Assembly (NCBI GenBank): GCA_963971285.1
Contig: OZ020255.1
Location: 7,006,001 to 7,070,000, forward strand
Direction of reading: 5' to 3'
Length of the DNA stretch: 64,000 nucleotides
DNA from: Astropecten irregularis
Taxonomy: Eukaryota; Echinodermata; Asteroidea; Paxillosida; Astropectinidae
Below the pieces are notes generated by a model. The model was not told where the DNA came from and made no database searches. It saw only the letters and a program-made list of their open reading frames with translations. Of this stretch, positions 56,964 to 64,000 are shown one piece after another (the first letter of the stretch is position 1; each line of letters starts with the position of its first letter). The position numbers and the translations under genes were made by a program.

Positions 56964-57336
56964 ATCGTTTTGCGATGAAGTCATACCGAATTTGAATAGA
57001 TGATTTTTTTTATAATTTCATTAATTTTGTTGTATTTGTGTATTTCTTTGTGGGGACAGATTCTGCAGACCATCCTTTCACCACTGTATCTGACTCCAGA
57101 TGAGGTTGAATTACTTGCAATTCCCTTCCCTGGCTCATTCTGACTTGTGCTGACAAATTGAAGGAACTCCTTGCGGTACAAATGAGTAAGTGACATCCAC
57201 AATTAATCTTCTACATTATTGTTTGCACACTGGAAATAATGAATCAGAAAGTGCAAACAGTAAATGTAAGAACGTTGTAATGTTTAAATGTATTGGACGA
57301 GTTTTGTGCAGGAGCCGGCCAGACTACAACCGTCAT
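56964..57336 (+). repeat. Segmental duplication unit B, degenerate exon copy
   Basis: Second copy of the segment after array A, about 1.04 kb downstream. The exon-like part 57060-57185 keeps the acceptor and donor but has two stop codons in the frame open in unit A, and lacks three bases ('atg'). It keeps 'acaaattgaaggaactcctt' and 'gcggtacaaatgagtaagtg'. Either the other copy is functional or both are dead; the sequence cannot decide. Confidence 0.6.
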
Positions 57337-57512
57337 AGCACAAAAATGGGAAGACCAGTTGAGTTGCTTTTATGTCACTCGATAGGGAGCATCCTCATCA
57401 GCTACATTTGGGTGTAACCTGCAGCTCGATAGCATGTTTATTTGCGGATAACTCGTCGACTACGTGTAATGTTTACTTCTGAAACTGTTACCGAGAATAA
57501 AAATTAAAGACA

Positions 57513-60500
57513 AAATTTTAAACTCTAGTGTAAAAAAAATGTCTGCTCCTAGTGCATTCTTTATGACGCCAGTTCGGCTGTTTTCTCCCATAGTGTGTCG
57601 TACTATATATTGGATTTTCAGCCATGAAAATGGCTTTGGAATCTGGCACAATCCATAGCTCGATTGCCGAAGTATTGAGGGAGAAATTTCAAACTCTAGC
57701 AGAAAAAGTGTCTCATAGTCTAAGTGCAGTTTTTCTGCCGACTGCTCTGCCATTTTGTCGCATAGCGTGTGGTGCTATACTTGGATTTTCGGCCATGAAC
57801 ATGACTTTTGAATTTGGCAGAGCTCATACTTACCTGTAGAGTACATCTGGGGCTACATTTCGTGCAAGTTTCAGCTCGATTGCCTCAGTATTGAGGAAGA
57901 AATTTCAAACTCTAGCAGAAAAAAGTGTCTCCTAGTCTAAGCGCAGTTTTTTTGCCACCTGCTCTGCCGTTTTGTCGCATAGCGTGTGGTGCTATACTTG
58001 GATTTTCGGCCATGAACATGACTTTGGAATTTGGCACTCCTCATACTTTCCTGTAGAGTACATCTGGGGCTACATTTTGTGCAAGTTTCAGCTCGATTGC
58101 CTCAATATTGAGGGAGAAATTTCAAACTCTAGCAGAAAAAAGTGTCTCCTAGTCTAAGCGCAGTTTTTTTGCCGCCTGCTCTGCCGTTTTGTCGCATAGC
58201 GTGTGGTGCTATACTTGGATTTTCAGCCATGAACATGACTTTGGAATTTGGCACAGCTCATACTTTCATTTAGAGTACATCTGGGGCTACATTTCGTGCA
58301 AGTTTCAGCTCGATTGCCTCTGTATTGAGGGAGAAATTTCAAACTCTAGCAGAAAGATAGTGTCTCCTAGTCTAAGCGCAGTTTTTTTGCCGCGTGCTCT
58401 GCCGTTTTGTCGCATAGCATGTGGTGCTATACTTGGATATTCGGCCATGAACATGACTTTGGAATTTGGCACTGCTCATACTTTCCTGTAGAGTACATCT
58501 TAGGCTACATTTCGTGCAAGTTTCAGCTCGATTGCCTCTGTAATGAGGGAGAAATTTCAAACTCTAACAGAAAAAAGTGTCTCATAATCTAAGTGCAGGT
58601 TTTTTTTTGCCGCGTGCTCTGCCGTTTTGTCACATAGCGTGTGGTGCTATTCTTGGATTTTCGGCCATGAACATGACTTTTGAATTTGGCATTGCTCATA
58701 CTTTCCTGTAGAGTACATCTGGGGTTACATTTCTTGCAAGTTTCAGCTCGATTGCCTTTGTATTGAGGGAGAAATTTCAAACTCTAACAGAAAAAAGTGT
58801 CTCCTAGTCTAAGCGCAGTTTTTTTCCGACTGCTCTGCCGTTTTGTCGCATAGCGTGTGGTGCTATACTTGGATTTTCGGCCATGAACATGACTTTGGAA
58901 TTTGGCACTGCTCATACTTTCCTGTAGAGTACATCTGGGGCTACATTTCGTGCAAGTTTCAGCTCGATTGCGTAAGTATTGAGGGATAAATTTCAAACTC
59001 TAGCAGAAAAAAGTGTCTCCTAGTCTAAGCGCAGTTTTTTTCCGACTGCTCTGCCGTTTTGTCGCATAGCGTGTGGTGCTATACTTGGATTTTCGGCCAT
59101 AAACATGACTTTCGAATTTGGCACAGCTCATACTTTCCTGTAGAGAACATCTGGGGCTACATTTCGTGCAAGTTTCAGCTCGATTGCCTCAGTATTGAGG
59201 GAGAAATTTTAAACTCTACCAGAAAAAAGTGTCTCCTAGTCTAAGCGCAGTTTTTTTGCCGCCTGCTCTGCCGTTTGTCGCATAGCGTGTGGTGCTATAC
59301 TTGGATTTTCGGCCATAAACATGAATTTGGAATTTGGCTCAGCTCATACTTTCCTGTAGAGTACATCTGGGGCTACATTTCGTGCAAGTTTCAGCTCGAT
59401 TGCCTCAGTATTGAGGGAGAAATTTTAAACTCATAACAGAAAAAAGTGTCTCATAGTCTAAGTGCAGGTTTTTTTTTGCCGCCTGCTCTGCCGTTTTGTC
59501 GCATAGCGTGTGGTGCTATACTTGGATTTTCGGCCATGAACATGACTTTGGAATTTGCCACAGGTCATACTTTCCTGTAGAGTACATCTGGGGCTACATT
59601 TCGTGCAAGTTTCAGCTCGATTGCCTCTGTATTGAGGGAGAAATTTTAAACTCATAACAGAAAAAAGTGTCCCATAGTCTAAGTGCAGGTTTTTTTTTGC
59701 CGCCTGCTCTGCCGTTTTGTCCCATAGCGTGTGGTGCTATACTTGGATTTTCGGCCATGAACATGACTTTGGAATTTGCCACTGCTCATACTTTCCTGTA
59801 GAGTACATCTGGGGCTACATTTCGTGTAAGTTTCAGCTCGATTGCCTAAGTATTGAGGGAGAAATTTCAAACTCTAGCAGAAAAAAGTGTCTCCTAGTCT
59901 AAGCGCAGTTTTTTTGCCGACTGCTCTGCCGTTTTGTCGCATAGCGTGTGGTGCTATACTTGGATTTTCGGCCATGAACATGACTTTGGAATTTGGCACA
60001 GGTCATACTTTCCTGTAGAGTACATCTGGGGCTACATTTCGTGCAAGTTTCAGCTCGATTGCCTCTGTATTGAGGGAAAAATTTCAAACTTTAGCAGAAA
60101 GATAGTGTCTCCTAGTCTAAGTTCAGTTTTTTCGCCGACTGCTCTGCCGTTTTGTCGCATAGCGTGTGGTGCTATACTTGGATTTTCGGCCATGAACATG
60201 ACTTTGGAATTTGGCACTCCTCATACTTTCCTGTAGAGTACATCTGGGGCTACATTTTGTGCAAGTTTCAGCTCGATTGCCTCAATATTGAGGGAGAAAT
60301 TTCAAACTCTAGCAGAAAAAAGTGTCTCCTAGTCTAAGCGCAGTTTTTTTGCCGCCTGCTCTGCCGTTTTGTCGCATAGCGTGTGGTGCTATACTTGGAT
60401 TTTCGGCCATGAACATGACTTTGGAATTTGGCACAGCTCATACTTTCATTTAGAGTACATCTGGGGCTACATTTCGTGCAAGTTTCAGCTCGATTGCCTC

Positions 60501-63500
60501 TGTATTGAGGGAGAAATTTCAAACTCTTACAGAAAAAAGTGTCTCATAGTCTAAGTGCAGGTTTTTTTTTGCTGCGTGCTCTGCCGTTTTGTCGCATAGC
60601 GTGTGGTGCTATACTTTAATTTTCGGCCATGAACATGACTTTGGAATTTGGCACTGCTCATACTTTCCTGTAGAGTACATTTGGGGCTACATTTCGTGCA
60701 AGTTTCAGCTCGATTGCCTCAGTATTGAGGGAGAAATTTCAAACTCTAGCAGAAAGATAGTGTCTCCTAGTCTAAGCGCAGTTTTTTTGCCGCGTGCTCT
60801 GCCGTTTTGTCGCATAGCGTGTGGTGCTATACTTGGATATTCGGCCATGAACATGACTTTGGAATTTGGCACTGCTCATACTTTCCTGTAGAGTACATCT
60901 GGGGCTACATTTCGTGCAAGTTTCAGCTCGATTGCGTAAGTATTGAGGGATAAATTTCAAACTCTAGCAGAAAAAAGTGTCTCCTAGTCTAAGCGCAGTT
61001 TTTTTCCGACTGCTCTGCCGTTTTGTCGCATAGCGTGTGGTGCTATACTTGGATTTTCGGCCATAAACATGACTTTCGAATTTGGCACAGCTCATACTTT
61101 CCTGTAGAGAACATCTGGGGCTACATTTCGTGCAAGTTTCAGCTCGATTGCCTCAGTATTGAGGGAGAAATTTTAAACTCTACCAGAAAAAAGTGTCTCC
61201 TAGTCTAAGCGCAGTTTTTTTGCCGCCTGCTCTGCCGTTTGTCGCATAGCGTGTGGTGCTATACTTGGATTTTCGGCCATAAACATGAATTTGGAATTTG
61301 GCTCAGCTCATACTTTCCTGTAGAGTACATCTGGGGCTACATTTCGTGCAAGTTTCAGCTCGATTGCCTCAGTATTGAGGGAGAAATTTTAAACTCATAA
61401 CAGAAAAAAGTGTCTCATAGTCTAAGTGCAGGTTTTTTTTTGCCGCCTGCTCTGCCGTTTTGTCGCATAGCGTGTGGTGCTATACTTGGATTTTCGGCCA
61501 TGAAAATGACTTTGGAATTGGGCACTGCTCATACTTTCCTGTAGAGTACATCTAGGGGTTCATTTCGTGCAAGTTTCAGCTCGATTGCCTAAGTATTGAG
61601 GGAGAAATTTCAAACTCTAGCAGAAAAAGGTGTGTCTCCTAGTCTAAGCGCAGTTTTTTTGCCGACTGCTCTGCCGTTTTGTCGCATAGCGTGTGGTGCT
61701 ATACTTGGATTTTCGGCCATGAACATGACTTTGGAATTTGGCACAGGTCATACTTTCCTGTAGAGTACATCTGGGGCTACATTTCGTGCAAGTTTCAGCT
61801 CGATTGCCTCTGTATTGAGGGAGAAATTTTAAACTCATAACAGAAAAAAGTGTCCCATAGTCTAAGTGCAGGTTTTTTTTTGCCGCCTGCTCTGCCGTTT
61901 TGTCCCATAGCGTGTGGTGCTATACTTGGATTTTCGGCCATGAACATGACTTTGGAATTTGCCACTGCTCATACTTTCCTGTAGAGTACATCTGGGGCTA
62001 CATTTCGTGTAAGTTTCAGCTCGATTGCCTAAGTATTGAGGGAGAAATTTCAAACTCTAGCAGAAAAAAGTGTCTCCTAGTCTAAGCGCAGTTTTTTTGC
62101 CGACTGCTCTGCCGTTTTGTCGCATAGCGTGTGGTGCTATACTTGGATTTTCGGCCATGAACATGACTTTGGAATTTGGCACAGGTCATACTTTCCTGTA
62201 GAGTACATCTGGGGCTACATTTCGTGCAAGTTTCAGCTCGATTGCCTTTGTATTGAGGGAGAAATTTTAAACTCATAACAGAAAAAAGTGTCCCATAGTC
62301 TAAGTGCAGGTTTTTTTTGCCGCCTGCTCTGCCGTTTTGTCCCATAGCGTGTGGTGCTATACTTGGATTTTCGGCCATGAACATGACTTTGGAATTTGCC
62401 ACTGCTCATACTTTCCTGTAGAGTACATCTGGGGCTACATTTCGTGTAAGTTTCAGCTCGATTGCCTAAGTATTGAGGGAGAAATTTCAAACTCTAGCAG
62501 AAAAAAGTGTCTCCTAGTCTAAGCGCAGTTTTTTTGCCGACTGCTCTGCCGTTTTGTCGCATAGCGTGTGGTGCTATACTTGGATTTTCGGCCATGAACA
62601 TGACTTTGGAATTTGGCACAGGTCATACTTTCCTGTAGAGTACATCTGGGGCTACATTTCGTGCAAGTTTCAGCTCGATTGCCTCTGTATTGAGGGAAAA
62701 ATTTCAAACTTTAGCAGAAAGATAGTGTCTCCTAGTCTAAGTTCAGTTTTTTCGCCGACTGCTCTGCCGTTTTGTCGCATAGCGTGTGGTGCTATACTTG
62801 GATTTTCGGCCATGAACATGACTTTGGAATTTGGCACTGCTCATACTTTCCTATAAAGTACATCTGGGGCTACATTTCGTGCAAGTTTCAGCTCGATTGC
62901 CTCAGTATTGAGGGAGAAATTTCAAACTCTAGCAGAAAGATAGTGTCTCCTAGTCTAAGCGCAGTTTTTTCGCCGACTGCTCTGCCGTTTTGTCGCATAG
63001 CGTGTGGTGCTATACTTGGATTTTCGGCCATGAACATGACTTTGGAATTTGGCTCAGCTCATACTTTCCTGTAGAGTACATCTGGGGCTACATTTCGTGC
63101 AAGTTTCAGCTCGATTGCCTCAGTATTGAGGGAGAAATTTCAAACTCTAGCAGAAAGATAGTGTCTCCTAGTCTAAGCGCAGTTTTTTCGCCGACTGCTC
63201 TGCCGTTTTGTCGCATAGCGTGTGGTGCTATACTTGGATTTTCGGCCATGAACATGACTTTGGAATTTGGCTCAGCTCATACTTCCCTGTAGAGTACATC
63301 TGGGGCTACATTTCGTGCAAGTTTCAGCTCGATTGCCTCAGTATTGAGGGAGAAATTTTAAACTCATAACAGAAAAAAGTGTCTCCTAGTCTAAGCGCAG
63401 TTTTTTTGCCGCCTGCTCTGCCGTTTTGTCGCATAGCGTGTGGTGCTATACTTGGATTTTCGGCCATGAACATGACTTTGGAATTTGGCACAGCTCATAC

Positions 63501-64000
63501 TTTCATTTAGAGTACATCTGGGGCTACATTTCGTGCAAGTTTCAGCTCGATTGCCTCTGTATTGAGGGAGAAATTTCAAACTCTAACACAAAAAAGTGTC
63601 TCATAGTCTAAGTGCAGGTTTTTTTTGCTGCGTGCTCTGCCGTTTTGTCGCATAGCGTGTGGTGCTATACTTTAATTTTCGGCCATGAACATGACTTTGG
63701 AATTTGGCACTGCTCATACTTTCCTGTAGAGTACATTTGGGGCTACATTTCGTGCAAGTTTCAGCTCGATTGCCTCAGTATTGAGGGAGAAATTTCAAAC
63801 TCTAGCAGAAAGATAGTGTCTCCTAGTCTAAGCGCAGTTTTTTGCCGCGTGCTCTGCCGTTTTGTCGCATAGCGTGTGGTGCTATTCTTGGATTTTCGGC
63901 CATGAACATGACTTTGGAATTTGGCACTGCTCATACTTTCCTGTAGAGTACATCTTAGGCTACATTTCGTGCAAGTTTCAGCTCGATTGCCTCTGTAATG
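57513..64000 (+). repeat. Satellite 1, right array (subfamily 2)
   Basis: The same 216-218-bp monomer in the same orientation as the left array, about 30 units, running off the window. Subfamily markers frequent here and not seen on the left are 'gcagaaagatagtgtctcc', 'tcataacagaaaaaagtg', 'actttcatttagag' and 'tttgtcccatagc'. The first monomer (57513-57690) is strongly diverged and partly deleted, as expected at an array edge. No ORF here is considered coding. Confidence 0.96.
57972..63872 (+). repeat. Block duplications in the right satellite 1 array
   Basis: Marker monomers recur at several offsets: 57972 to 60152 and 58189 to 60369 (+2180), 59059 to 61023 (+1964), 59679 to 61862 (+2183), 59934 to 62554 (+2620) and 60369 to 63426 (+3057). 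Differences among offsets are whole monomers of about 218 bp. There is no single clean higher-order unit; the array is a mosaic of overlapping duplications. Confidence 0.8.

Noticed and set aside
56394..56984. 196- and 167-codon minus-strand frames rich in P, Q and T
   Set aside because: Pure translation of a 16-bp minisatellite that has no stop in any minus-strand frame; two frames overlap fully and neither has a recognisable domain.

Overview
This window is eukaryotic repeat DNA, most likely heterochromatin from an animal genome. It shows no intact protein-coding gene, no operon-like packing and no rRNA gene. Three unrelated satellite families fill about 51 kb of the 64 kb. The rest is a mosaic of small non-autonomous DNA transposons, minisatellites and possible exon fragments. 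Recurrent 'gagggcgct' motifs, TGACGTCA palindromes inside mobile elements, and abundant MITEs would fit a marine invertebrate such as an echinoderm, hemichordate or amphioxus. That assignment is a weak inference from texture, not from any recognised gene.

Layout. (1) 1-28053: satellite 1, about 130 monomers of about 216-218 bp in a layered higher-order structure (a 21-monomer unit of 4546 bp, a 6-monomer unit of 1302 bp and a 13-monomer offset of 2807 bp). (2) 28054-30207: low-copy spacer with a three-fold 'gagggcgctattttgt' repeat, a TTAA-flanked MITE and a 150-bp inverted repeat. (3) 30208-45858: satellite 2, a monomer of about 196 bp with a built-in hairpin. It includes a 12-monomer unit of 2354 bp in two tandem copies, and it is interrupted at 43884-44936 by a mobile element of about 1 kb. 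(4) 45854-48450: satellite 3, degenerate units of about 96-100 bp joined directly to satellite 2, with a duplicated 88-bp exon-like insert. (5) 48450-57512: a nest of transposons and minisatellites. It holds a long-TIR foldback element with a 9-bp target duplication, itself split by an element with an 8-bp target duplication that carries a tRNA-like segment and a G-quadruplex motif. It also holds a second element with a 9-bp duplication, several TTAA MITEs, a 153-bp near-perfect hairpin, a 31-bp minisatellite, two 16-bp minisatellites in a segmental duplication, and a tRNA-like sequence. (6) 57513-64000: satellite 1 again, same orientation, but from a different subfamily.

No genes cooperate here. 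What can be read is history: monomers spread by unequal exchange, array edges kept old variants, and target-site duplications let the insertions in the non-satellite island be ordered. The many 60-170 codon ORFs come from satellite or minisatellite periods that lack stop codons. Those checked have no ATG start and are not annotated as genes.
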